A DNA stretch of 64,000 nucleotides from Ilyonectria destructans (lineage: Eukaryota > Ascomycota > Sordariomycetes > Hypocreales > Nectriaceae). Each line of letters opens with the position of its first letter. Position 1 is the stretch's first letter. The notes beneath the pieces are model-generated. The model had not been told where the DNA came from and did no database searches. It saw nothing but the letters and a program-made list of their open reading frames with translations. Positions 45,210-56,480 of the stretch are shown here, piece after piece. Made by a program: the position numbers and the translations under genes. The DNA is taken from contig JAHEWK010000003.1 of the NCBI GenBank assembly GCA_020740775.1, positions 1,922,001-1,986,000 on the forward strand, read 5' to 3'.

Positions 45210-47624
45210 CTAAAAGGTGGTGTCTTCCTCGGCCGGTGCGTGCGGAGGGGGTGGCTGTTTCACGCCGAGGGACCGTAGCCGTTGTGAGAGCAGACCCTCG
45301 GCACCGCTGGATGAGCCGTTCCCGGCAAGGGAGAAAGCATTCCCACCATAGCCAAGGTCGCCCTTGTTAAGCTTCTCATACAGCGTCGGACCCCAGGGCA
45401 CCGACGAGTTGCTGGATGAGTCCTGGGTTGTTGGTCGACTGGCCTGCGAGGAATCTGGGGAGCGAATACTGCTTCCAATCGCCGTGACAGCGGTAGTGTC
45501 ACTGACGTCACTGTCAAGCCGGTCCCGGCCAGGAAGGCAGAATGGAACAGGGTCAATGGGATGCGTATTGCCAGCGGCGAAGGTCCCAGAGGAGGTACCG
45601 GCGTAGGGATTGGTGGGGAACACACCATCCATCACGTCGAAGGCCTGGCTTGACGGTCCCAGTGGAAACCCGGCGCTTCTCCTGCGCCAGGCTTTGTCGG
45701 CGGCGAGCATCGCACCTGGACCCGTGGCAGGCGTTGACGGGTGCATGACACGGATCGGCTTGTAAGGCGTGTAGCGTGGCTCAGGCCAGGTTGTCTCGTT
45801 GCGCAGTTTCTCCTTCCCGTCCGGAACGCGGTTGGCGAAGACGATGCGGATGCTTTTGTACAAATAGAAACGACCTTTGGCGGGCGAGCAGATGTGTAAG
45901 TGAACCAAATATCTAAGTATAGGGCGGTCTGTCGAGTCCAGCTCGGAAGCCGCGGGGACGTTGTCGATGATGGGGCCGGCGGAGTAACTGCGCTGGCGGA
46001 TGAATGTCTTGGTTCCAGGCTCCATTCCTGTTAGATCATAGGGGAGCAGGAAAAGCTTGACGGCGGTTTTGTTCGGGTTCTTGATGATGATTTGAATCTG
46101 CCCCTTTTCGGGGATCCTATAACTTCCACCAGGGGGAACCTTTGGGGCTCCGGATTTCCGCTTCGCCCTTGAATTTCGGCGTGGCTCATGCTCGGGGCTT
46201 TGGGGAGGTATTGGCTCCACTTCTTCCTCGACCGTCTTCCTGTCGGCATAGCGACTTTGAGCCTTCCTCTTGGACCTCTGCTCATCTTCCGGGTTCGGAA
46301 GGCCGTTCTCTAGGTCGATCTGACCAACGTAAGGACTAGGTCCATCATCTGAACTTGATCGCCCGTGGGATGTGCTGCTATAGCTATAATAGACAGCTGG
46401 GAATGATAGGGTGACATGAGCTGGGCACTTGAGGCTAGACTTGCACTTGCCCTTGCCTAGGACGCCGATCTGGGCGACGAAATCAAGAGGTTTAGACGGC
46501 GTAGTCGACATGCGACCACGGAGGATGCTCTCTTCGTAGGAGCCAACCATAGAGGCATGATGAAGCGGCGAGGAGTCAGAAACAAAGGAAGATCGACGAG
46601 AACGCAAAAAGGCGGGTGTTTGTGGCGAAGTGCCGCCTTGCACGAAGCTTGGGATTGAAGTCAACGACCTCCGGGGTTGGTGCGCTTGGTAGGGAAATGT
46701 TGCTTCTCTTCGATAAGAGGATATCCTTGGAGGCATCGAGTACCGAGGGGAAGGAGAGGGGAATGGCGATGTAGTAGCTGAGTTCATAGTATAGCGCCTG
46801 GCGCCTGGACGTCCAGACGAGAAATCAATGCCGTCCAGCGGCATCGAAAGGTCCAGTTCCTCATAGCTCTCAGATTGGACTAGAGGGCTGGTGGGGGCCT
46901 GGTATATAAAACTCGAGGAGAAAGACGATGACAGAGGCGAGGTGCCTGACGGGAAGCTCTCGGTGCTCTCAGACAATGGGATTCTCTGATCAAACTGAAA
47001 CGACGCAAATGCTCTTGGGGGAGAAGTGGCAATCCACGGGTTCTCGGTGAGAGCTGGGTGTGTATCGGCGAGTGTCCGACTAACGGGCCTAGCCTGGTTG
47101 TCCGCCACAACTTCATCCTCGGTGAAGTCTCCGCTGTGCAGAGCCGATCTGGGCCGTTCGATACTGAGGCCGGCTTGTAGCCTCTCGTCGATATCATCAT
47201 GCGCTTCGTCCTTCTTGGGGGTGATCTGGGCCGGAGGTAGGAGACTCGACGATTCGGACGGGGTTTGTGGTCTTTTAGGAGCTGAGACGGAGTTCGTGTG
47301 CTGGAGAATGGACCCGAGCTGCAAAAAGAGCATCAGCAAGGGGGAACAGGGGACGGGACACAGACTACGTACGTGATGGTTGGGAATCCAGGTGGGAGAC
47401 TGGGCGCGCTTCAGCCTTTCGATGAGGGCAATGCGGTCCGATATCGCGGGTCCATCGTCGGACCTGGGTGTCTGGGTACGGCGTGGGCTATCAGGAATGG
47501 GACCTTCGCAGAGCTCGGTGCGAATGCTCTCTTCGGAGAGACGGCGGAGGCCTGTCGCGGCAACATCAATGGGGGACGGGTCGACCGGAGAGTGGTGGTC
47601 AAGGTCGTCCTGGAAGATGGGCAT
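45210..47624 (-). CDS. Atos/FAM214-like protein (DUF4210 and Chromosome_seg domains)
   Basis: Two exons, 47624-47373 and 47318-45210, separated by a 54-bp GT-AG intron, give 786 aa. Reading through the intron adds 18 residues without a stop. The Atos-type domain is shown by VGSYEESILRGRMST followed by PLDFVAQIGVLGKGKC and AHVTLSFPAVYY. The C-terminal Chromosome_seg domain reads YRIPEKGQIQIIIKNPNKTA, VKLFLLPYDLTGMEPGTKTF, RYLVHLHICSPAKGRFYLYK and SIRIVFANRVPDGKEKLRNE. Fungal members have been linked to meiotic chromosome segregation and animal members to transcriptional regulation. The N-terminal half is disordered and Ser/Pro-rich, with several SP/TP sites. Divergent from the FYV7-like gene. 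Confidence 0.88.
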   Translation of the reverse strand: MPIFQDDLDHHSPVDPSPIDVAATGLRRLSEESIRTELCEGPIPDSPRRTQTPRSDDGPAISDRIALIERLKRAQSPTWIPNHHVRSLCPVPCSPLLMLFLQLGSILQHTNSVSAPKRPQTPSESSSLLPPAQITPKKDEAHDDIDERLQAGLSIERPRSALHSGDFTEDEVVADNQARPVSRTLADTHPALTENPWIATSPPRAFASFQFDQRIPLSESTESFPSGTSPLSSSFSSSFIYQAPTSPLVQSESYEELDLSMPLDGIDFSSGRPGARRYTMNSATTSPFPSPSPRYSMPPRISSYRREATFPYQAHQPRRSLTSIPSFVQGGTSPQTPAFLRSRRSSFVSDSSPLHHASMVGSYEESILRGRMSTTPSKPLDFVAQIGVLGKGKCKSSLKCPAHVTLSFPAVYYSYSSTSHGRSSSDDGPSPYVGQIDLENGLPNPEDEQRSKRKAQSRYADRKTVEEEVEPIPPQSPEHEPRRNSRAKRKSGAPKVPPGGSYRIPEKGQIQIIIKNPNKTAVKLFLLPYDLTGMEPGTKTFIRQRSYSAGPIIDNVPAASELDSTDRPILRYLVHLHICSPAKGRFYLYKSIRIVFANRVPDGKEKLRNETTWPEPRYTPYKPIRVMHPSTPATGPGAMLAADKAWRRRSAGFPLGPSSQAFDVMDGVFPTNPYAGTSSGTFAAGNTHPIDPVPFCLPGRDRLDSDVSDTTAVTAIGSSIRSPDSSQASRPTTQDSSSNSSVPWGPTLYEKLNKGDLGYGGNAFSLAGNGSSSGAEGLLSQRLRSLGVKQPPPPHAPAEEDTTF

Positions 47625-49449
47625 GGTGGCGTCGGAGGGAGCAGTAGGATTGGGTATGAGCCACAGCGACGCTGTAGGCCTGGGGGAGGTTCGTCATGAA
47701 TGAAGATAGTAGGTTGGTAGCAGGAGCTTGAGCCTTGAGCTTGGAGCTACCCAAAGGGAAATCGGGCGAGAAGGGAGAGTTCAAGGTGAGGCGGAGGTGG
47801 ATATCATGCCATGCAGGTGGCTGCCAGGTCCCCGTGGGTCTTTGAGATGGGGATCTGGGATGGTGGGACGTCATCCACGGATCTGATGACGATGAACCAC
47901 GGAGGAGTGCGTCTATCCAGGTGCCGGCTCCGTCGTGCCGCGAGCGTTGTTTGGTTGTTGACAGGCAGACGGAGGGCAGAGGATAGAAGATGGCTAAGGA
48001 CTATGGAGGAGTAGAAGAAAGTTGAATGCAGAGGTCGACGGCACAATGACGGCGACAGCGGGTGGACATGGACTCGTTATGATACGACGTCGACGTCAAG
48101 GATGAGGCGTGGCGGGAGTAGCAGCGAAAGCGGCACAAGCGGCGCCGATGGCGGTGAAAGTGAATCATCCCAAGGCCCTTGGACCTGCTCCGTAAAAAGA
48201 CCCAGGCGACCCGGAGGACCCAGGGTCAAGCCAAAGCCAACCTGCCTTGGGTAAAGTTATCGGGCGGGCGAGTGGAGAGTGGGTTGGAGGTGGAGAGTGG
48301 AGAGATCAAAGTGGAGAGATTTGTGACTGCGAGTTGCGAAGTTGGACGGATGGGATCCAGCCAGACCAGCCAAAAAGCCAAAAGAGCCACTCACCTTGCC
48401 ACCCCGAAACAGGAAGCACCAGCGAATGCGCCCAGCCGTCGGTAAAGCGGGAGAAAAAGAGGAAAGAGAAAAACTCGGCACCGTCACGGGGAGCTGCATA
48501 GTCACATCGAGCATGCACTGCTGGGATCGGACATGCATAGATGGCAGCATAAGATGGTAGCATAAGATGGTAGCAGCAGGATGGGATCGACATTCACAAC
48601 TCGTGGTTCATAGCTCAAAGAAAACTGCAAGTCTGCACGCGGATCGTTAGGCGGGTCCGTTAGGGCGGGTAGCGGCCCTGTCTGGTTGATGCCCAGAGCT
48701 GCGTACAGTGAGCACTGGCACTGGCGTCGGTATGCCGTGTGGCAGGCTCAGTGGTCTTACAGCGTGCGGCCACACACAACGGGCGTCAGCTACAGGGCTC
48801 TCGCCAGTAAATTGAGGCCCTGTTCGCCGTAGCGTCGGGTAGTGCTCCCTGTGTGACTCCTCCCTCATGACAGTGGGCTGAGTGTACAGCCTGGCCGTTG
48901 GTGTGACACAGCTTTGGCTGATCAATCCTCGATGGATTAGAAATGCGCCCTCGTCATACTTACCCGACAGACATCCCGCGGCCTATCCTGGCGCTTGCTT
49001 CTCGTTCCTGCTTGCAGCTCGCTGTGCTTGTGGCATGTGTTCGTTCGCTGGTGCTTCATACGCACCGACCTCTCGCGATATGCGTTGTGTTTTGAGTCAG
49101 CGTGACCTGGCAGTGCGTCGTCAATTCCCTCAGGCCACCGTTGACAGGCTTTGCCGGGTAAATGATTCTGCATTACGCTCTCGGGCCTGCTCTTCCAATC
49201 AAGGTCTTGCTCGGGCTCACCCAAACAATACCACCTGTAATGCTTCCGAGTTTCGCCTTTTCCTCAACGTGAATGCCGTACTGCTGTCGGGATGGCTCCA
49301 CCCCAGACACACCTTAAAATCTAGACATACGCCCCTCCGGCCCCACTTTCACACCTCGCTCTCACCGAGTTAGCGCCTACTCAATTCTCATTGAACGACT
49401 CTCGACACAGACGCATCTCACAATCAAATACACATCGCATCTGTCAGCC
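47625..49449. other. divergent intergenic region: Atos-like and FYV7-like promoters
   Basis: About 1.8 kb between two start codons. No gene recognised. Purine-rich tandem-like GGAGAGTGG units near 48270-48320 and a duplicated AAGATGGTAGCA (around 48550-48575) are the only visible structures. Confidence 0.6.
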
Positions 49450-50152
49450 ATGGCCCCAAAACGTCCCATCGAGACCGCCGATGCTGCACCCGAGGCGAAG
49501 AAGGCCAAGCATGGTTTCCGAGTCGGCCCCGAGAATTTGCCAGACGGTCCCTGGCGCCGGAAAGGTTTGTCGCTTACCTCACCTTCAGAGTTTTTCTTCC
49601 ACCCGTGCCGGATATGTATGTGATGAGAGCTGACACTCCACCATCGCAGTCACGAAAATTAAGAAAGACTTGATTCATAAGGCTAAGGTCAAGAAGGCTT
49701 ACGCCAAGATCAAGGCTCGTGAGCAGCAGGCTGTCCCAGAGGGCAAGTCAGGCGGTGACGATGTGGCTCAGGAGGAAAAGGAGCTGGCCGATCAGGTTGA
49801 GGAGAAAATCCACCCAACCCGGCAGCTCATGCTAGCCGACGAGGAGAAGGCGGAAGAAAATGCCGACTCGAGAGAGGACGCCGAGCGCCACGGCGACGGC
49901 CAGCGACGCCGGACGCGCCGGCCGGGTTATTACGACAAGCAGCTGAAGAAGGCCGAGGAGCAACGAAACGAAGCCGAGGAGCGGGCCAATGAGTTTCAGC
50001 GACGGAGGGAGGAGCGCGAGCGTAAGATGGCGGAGCGGGACCGCTTCAAGAGAGCCATGGCCAAGACGCGGGACCGTGATGGGAAGAAGAAGTTGGGTAG
50101 GGAGAGCGCCCTCTTGCTTGACAAAGTCAAGAGGATGATTTCCGAGAGCTGA
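49450..50152 (+). CDS. FYV7: FYV7-like rRNA-processing protein
   Basis: Two exons, 49450-49564 and 49650-50152, with an 85-bp intron, give 205 aa. Yeast Fyv7 acts in the nucleolus in 35S pre-rRNA processing toward 18S rRNA. The N terminus MAPKRPIETADAAPEAKKAK is basic; the spliced segment WRRKVTKIKKDLIHKAKVKK opens the domain, followed by AYAKIKARE. The middle is Glu-rich with an IHPTRQLML motif. A long charged helix then leads to ERDRFKRAMAKTRDRDGKKK and LGRESALLLDKVKRMI, which corresponds to the end of Fyv7. Length exceeds the yeast protein (151 aa) because of the acidic middle. A related Lys-rich nucleolar family is the alternative. Confidence 0.8.
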
Positions 50153-53100
50153 AAAAGCATGGGCCAAGGAGGAACTGATGATGATACACAAAAGTTTTGA
50201 ACTATTCCGGGTCTCAAGTGAGGGACATGGAGTCTTGATGTGCTTACACTAGACAGACAGACTTCAGACACAGCAACGACGTTTCCAGCTCGCCCTTGAG
50301 GCTGAGATGGTTGGGTGCTTGGATCCCTATTTTGAGAATGATACCATCCAATTGCGAATCTCAGCTTTCCATCTCAAGTGTGGATTCAATTTATATGCCA
50401 CTAGAGCTGAGCTCAGGGCCCCTATTGTGTGAGATATGTGGTCAGATGCAGGGCCGTGTTCTCGTCTAAAACGTGGACCTGCTCTGCGATTGGGGTTCCG
50501 TTGTGACAACTCCAGGTACACCGCCAACCTGCAACACGTCCCCAGATATTGCCGCCGCATCTTAACTAGATGGATAGACATGAGAATGAGACCCACCGCG
50601 CTCCGTCCTGGAGTCTGATACCTCAGTAGTCTACGGATGTGGTCCGGCCGCGATGAGGTCATCGACCAACAGACAACAATTTACGATGGTTCAATTGGGC
50701 GAGGCCGCAACGACACATCAACCGAAGAGACCCAATTCCATGTTTCAGATCTTGATGACCGATCAAATATTTGCCTGGCCACGTGGGTATGTGTGTATGG
50801 GGTGACTGGGGAGACAGGATCACTTTGCAACAACAAATCCACCCCCATCAGGCTTATTGCATGAGTTGGACATGATGCCGAGGCCATCAATGTGTAAACT
50901 GAGCCTTTGTGATCAGTGGTGTCCCTGTTAGTTGCCCTTAGTCTCCTGAGAGTGAGACATTGGCACACTATACCGGCCGCTGTGAGCTTGATGGCGGTCT
51001 CGACGCCAGGGCTCCATCATGCCAGAACATGATAAATCACACACCGCGTAGTTCATCGCTTCTGCCCAAGGCCGGCCCCTTGTCACGCAAGGCAATGGGC
51101 AGGTGATTAGGCCTGTGTTGATGATACTATCCCGCGCTCCTTTCTTACGCCCTAGAATGAGCATGCCAGTATGGCAAGGCGGATATCCGGCCCTCATGAC
51201 GCCCAGTTCCGCTTGATAGCAAGGATCGAGAAACGGAGGAGCATTGATCGACATCTGACAGGTGCTCTTTGGTCCCGGAGGTTTTCCCCAATGTTCCCAA
51301 TGCAGGATGTGGGTCATCGAGGCGGCAGACTGGGCCCGGACCTGCCGAGCACTCACCAGGGGATGAGGGGAAAATCAGCCTCATGGTTCTGGTTTGAAGG
51401 CGCTGCCGTGAATATGGTACTCAATCGAGACTGGTCCTGACATGGATCAGTGGAGGAATCAGCCTTGAGCGACGAGGGTTGTCGGCATAGGTGACTGGGT
51501 ATACGTCCAGTCGCAAGGGACAGCAACAGCTTCTGGGGCGTCGACCGAAGCAATCATGGACCTGTGCCTGGCCTGCGATCCATATGTGTTTCGAGTTGCA
51601 GTGGATCATCATACGGTGTCTCCTTGCATGTGTTAAGCCTACCAACTGGAAGGGCCAAGTCGATCGGGGTGTGTCTCCCCATGTCCGTGGGAGTTGGCCG
51701 GTTGGTACGGAGTACTACGCACGTAGTTCCGCGCCCTGGATGTCATCTGCCCGCGGCTCTACGAATATACCTGCGACGTCTGGGCGTAGGAGATTCGCCC
51801 CGCGGCTCAGATTACGTGACAATGTAAATTTCAACGCATGAGACAAGGGCTAAGTTTAGAGACGCTCATGGCGGTCAACCGTATAGTAGTATGCCACGGT
51901 AGTTAATTGTCCGCAACCCACCAGGAATGCAAAAGGTTTGAAACACGACTGGGAGTGAGCGATCACCAAGGGTAGGAAAGTTGTGTGTGTGCGTGAGATG
52001 GAGGGAGGGCCGCCTATGCGCTCCCATTGCGACGTTGCAGCGTCGTAGCCGGCTACGCCTTGCGGAGGCATGTACCTGGGTCTGGATAGTATCTCGCATG
52101 TACAGGGCATTTGAGTGTGTGTGAGGGGGCAAAGCGACAGCGAAAGAGAAGAACCATGCCGGGCATCGGCATGCCTGTCCAGAAGGGGACCGGGAGATGG
52201 GGGAGATGGGATGAGGAATAAATTGCCTCCAAGGGAAAATTTTGGGCGCCAGAGCAGGATGACATCTTGAAACAAAGCGAGGACGAGGATGGGGTTTGGT
52301 GGGTTGATTTTGCCCCTTGCTAGACAGATGCGATTGGAGCATCTTGGACCCCTCCAAATGCCTGTCGGAGGATACCTACAGCAGGGAGAAAGCCTCTGGC
52401 GGAGTTAGTATTGCGAATTTTGTGTACATGGCTGCAGCAAGTGCAGAAGTGCAAGGTATCGGATCCGGGCAAGTCAATATATCTGCTTGATTCCGAGGAC
52501 GAGGTTCAGGAGAGTCAGTCCGTGTAGCACCTAGACGTTTGTACGACGACGTTGGTTAGCATTAAATTGATGCCCATACAGTATCCCTGCATGCATTGTA
52601 GGTAAGCAGTCATCAAATGTGACTATGCCGTTTCGGGTTTACTGAGCTGCATCGCGTCTCCAGGGGTTTGTCCAAATGGGAGAAACGTGGTTTCATAATG
52701 TCGAGCAACGCCACCCTCGGGACTCTCACGACCTATGAAAGGTAAGTACAGCGCATACGTCAACGGAGTTAGGACGAAAATAACTCCCGTGTTCGCCGCC
52801 TCTCACGGCATTATCCAGGCCAGCAAGGCGCCGCGCCGCGTACCCGCCGAAGCGGCGAGATGCTGCGTGCCCATTAACTACCTGTCAGGTATGCGAGCAT
52901 CAGAAGGGAAAAGGTTAATCGCATGGAAGGGGAGGCAGCTAGGGCAGGGACAGGGACAAGGGCATCAGCAGGGAACAGGGAGACCCTTTGATTCAAATCG
53001 TGAACTGGCAATGGGGATGCTCCCCCTTCACCTCTTCTGTTTCGCGGCTTGGGTTTCAGCACTCCGCGAGAGCGAGGAAACACTCTAGCTGAAACAGCGG

Positions 53101-56100
53101 AGCAGAGATGTGCGCTCGATGCTTGAATTTCAAGGGTTGCGAGGCTGTGGCACGGAAAGACAGAGAGGCGGCCTACAGGGCCGGCCCAGATCCCAGGTGT
53201 AGTGCAGCAGCCAGCCGGCCGAGATGCAACAGCCTGGAAGCAGCTAAACCCGCAGCGAGCTGTAATTAGTGAGAAGCGTGGAAAACCGGAGAGGCCGACG
53301 GAGAGCCATTCACGGCTGGCCACGCAAGGGCAAGGACTAGAAAAATACGAACACGTTTGTTATCATGGCGAGATTTCAAAGCTGAAAGTGGCTCGGTATC
53401 GTCGGGGCATGCAAAAGTGTTCAGCTGGATGAGAGGAGATGATAGCCTCGGCGATTACTGATGCAATGTGCGAGGGTAGAGAAGCCAAGAGCCCAAAGCA
53501 AAGCCCGTTGCTATTAGCGCATTGACTGTGAGCCTATGGTATTCCAATATCCAAGGAAAGTGGTTGGCCGGCTTTCCTATCTGATCCCATCCATCATCTT
53601 ACCTTACGGGACCGGATTAGTCCTTGACGGCATATCTAACCACGATGCCGCCGGCCCCTTTCTCGCGCAGAGAAGCCGGGCACCTCCACTCCCCCTCGTG
53701 CCCTCTTCCTGGATCTTGATGAGAGGGTCGGTCTGCAAACTCGCAGGTGGAGGGCATTGCATGGTAGTGGAGTCGTGAGCTAGGGCCAGGCTAGGGCGAT
53801 GAGGACAACGTCTACGCACGACGACGCGACGACATCTGGTCAGGCTCCCGTGAGGCGAGGCATTGCAGAAAATGACAGCACAGCAAGCATTCAGCAGGCT
53901 CTAAGAAACTGGGAAGCCATGGGTCGGGTTTACGGAGTATACTGCGCTGTAATTACTTTCCTAAGCTCCCGGGCAGTGCCAGGTAATGTGGATGAGAAAC
54001 TGAGTCAACCCACCCATCCACCAACACCAACATCAGCACCAACACAACCAATGTCAGCAATGTGCCAGCCACGCTATGCCTTCCTCCGCCTCCAGCCACA
54101 GCCAGCTCAATGTCTTGCCATTGATGTCTCGGCAGCTCTCCCTGAAAGTTCAGCGGTTTCCCTATCACCTGCCCAGCCATTGGATTGACGTTGCGACTGA
54201 GCTCTAAGTAACCGTTCGTCGAAAGAACACGAGCATACCTCCCGCGAACCCGTCAATGGCCACCGCGGCCGCCTCAAGCGCGCCGGCTGCTTGGCTCGCC
54301 CTTTTCTGCAAGGCTAAAATTGCTCGAGCACCCACTCCACACTTGGCCCTCCATCACGGCACCAAGCGGCGCCTGCAGGTGGGCGGGTTTAGCCTGGCGA
54401 CCGGTTAACTATGGGAGGCGGCGCCCTTCTTGTGGTTGTGGCGGACGGCCGCCGAAGGACAACGAGCGGCGTTTGTCAGAAATTGGCTTAATTAGGATAG
54501 ATGCCATGTTGCAGTTGGGGCCGGGAGATCAACATGGCATGGGGGTGGTGGAGGGAGAACACATTGCGTTATCCCTAGTGTAGATCTGAGAAGAAGAAAG
54601 AAAGAAACGAACGAACGAAGTGTTTAGAATTGGTCTCCATGCCTCCGCCGTGCTATCGGGACGGGAGCCATCACGGACGTGAGCCATCACGGACGTCAAG
54701 CAGAGGAAAAAATCCGCAAGCACGTCCTCTAGGCTGTTCACCAGCAGCCCCCGTCGGGTCCCAATGTCCACCATCACAGATCACAATTCACAAGAACGGC
54801 GCACTGGAGTTACAGGAGGTGCCCTAGCAGCCTCCAAGGCCGACCCAGGACCCGGTGGCGGTCCCACTGTTGGCGCTTCCCCCAGAGCATCAGGAGAAGC
54901 GACTCCACCACGACCGGCCGACAGTGTGTTTGAGCCTTTGAGGGTCCCCCCTCTCTGCGGGCGGCGCTGCACCATGCGCACTAGGTGACCCAGGTACGAG
55001 CTATCAGCTCCGGCTCGGGGTACTTCTCTTAGCTTCGCCCAGTACATGTGCGTCCACCAAGGCCGCACAGCGTAAGGTACAGGATCCAACCCCCCCTGTA
55101 CGGTACTTGTCGAGCCACATTGCGCCGCTCGTAACCCTGCAATTGCCCTCACCCACCAGGGCCACGAGGACGGCATACGTGGGGATGGTAATTAGCATTC
55201 CAGTCGACAGAGCTCGCGAACCGTGAACTCCATGGCTGACCGCCGCCCGGAGATGGCCCCTGGCGCTGCAGACGGAGCGAGGCGCCCAGGGAAGACGGAA
55301 TAAGGAATAAGTACAATAGAAGAAAAAAAGGAGAATTGCCCTGTGGGCGTCGGTAGGGGTGTGTCTTTTTTTAGTGAGGTGATCCAGGTCTTGGTTCCTC
55401 CCCATCCACATCGCCTATCCGCCTCCGTCCATCCCCCCAACCCTAGGTCTCTGCAACGCATGCAGCAGCCCTGCCAGCCAGCTTCAGCAGCGACCCCCTT
55501 CCTTCAGCAGGTACTTCGCGGCTGGAGTTTGCTAGGAGAGTAGGAGAGTAATGAGTAGGTTTGTTAGTGGAGGTTTCCAATTAGTACAATCCCTGGGTTG
55601 TGGGTTGTGTAAGGCAGTTAGTACACTGCCCTCGACGAAGCTACCGCACTTGGGTACCTCGATCCAGTCCCTTCCACTGTGCTCCAGGCTGGTGGGTGGC
55701 CGGTTGTCCCCCTCACCCCCTAACTAATCCCTAATCCCATCCCCATGCCACATCTCATCCTTCAACCCTGCCGTTGTTCATCCCGTCCCATCCCCATCCA
55801 CGTCTCCGTTTCTGTTTCCATTCCTCTCTCTGACACTCGCCCATCCTGTCCTCTCAGACAGACACACTCTCGCTGCCTCCGTCGTCTGGCGCTGGGACCT
55901 ACGAGGTCGACTCACTCCTTCCATCCTTAACCTCCCCCTCTCCACCCTCCACCTCCACCTCCACCGCCACACACGCCGCCTCTCCTCCATCGATAACTTC
56001 TCCAGCGTATCGCACATCGCACATCGCCCCCTCGCTCACTCACCCTGCTTCGACTCTCGCGCCCCTCCTTGCACCACAGCGTCCCCCTGGCCGTGTTCCA

Positions 56101-56480
56101 CAGACCAACAGTCCTGTACCCTCGTCCTCATCAAACCCTCCGCCCACAACTCTTGCCCGTCGCAGCATCCCGAGACCTCGGGTGCCAAACCTCCGACAAA
56201 CGTTTCCTCCACGCCGACTCCGTCGACCGTTCCCTCTCGTCGACGTCTTCGCGCGCCGAGCCCTCGAGGCCATCATCCGCCGACCTACATCCGATCTGCC
56301 TGTCGCTTTCTCGGGCCTCGTCCATGATTGTAGCTCCATAGCTACCTCCACCCGCCTGCTTCCCTGGGCTGTGGCACCTTTCTTCATGACCGCCACCGCC
56401 GCCATCGCCACCCCTCGCTCACTTGACTCGGTTCCCTGAGGCTGCGTTGCCTCTTTTTTGCTACATAACATCCGCCCACC
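50153..56480. other. 6.3-kb gene-poor region and long RhoGAP upstream region
   Basis: Many short frames on both strands, none with a domain, signal peptide or coherent splice continuation. The last ~900 bp before 56481 are strongly pyrimidine-rich (CCATCC, CTCC and CACCTC runs), consistent with a long 5' leader or promoter of the RhoGAP gene. The rest is unexplained; a non-coding RNA or a many-exon gene cannot be excluded. Confidence 0.45.

Noticed and set aside
45670..45690. resemblance of CTCCTGCGCCAGG to the MITE TIR
   Set aside because: Short match inside the Atos-like coding sequence with no partner repeat; chance similarity.
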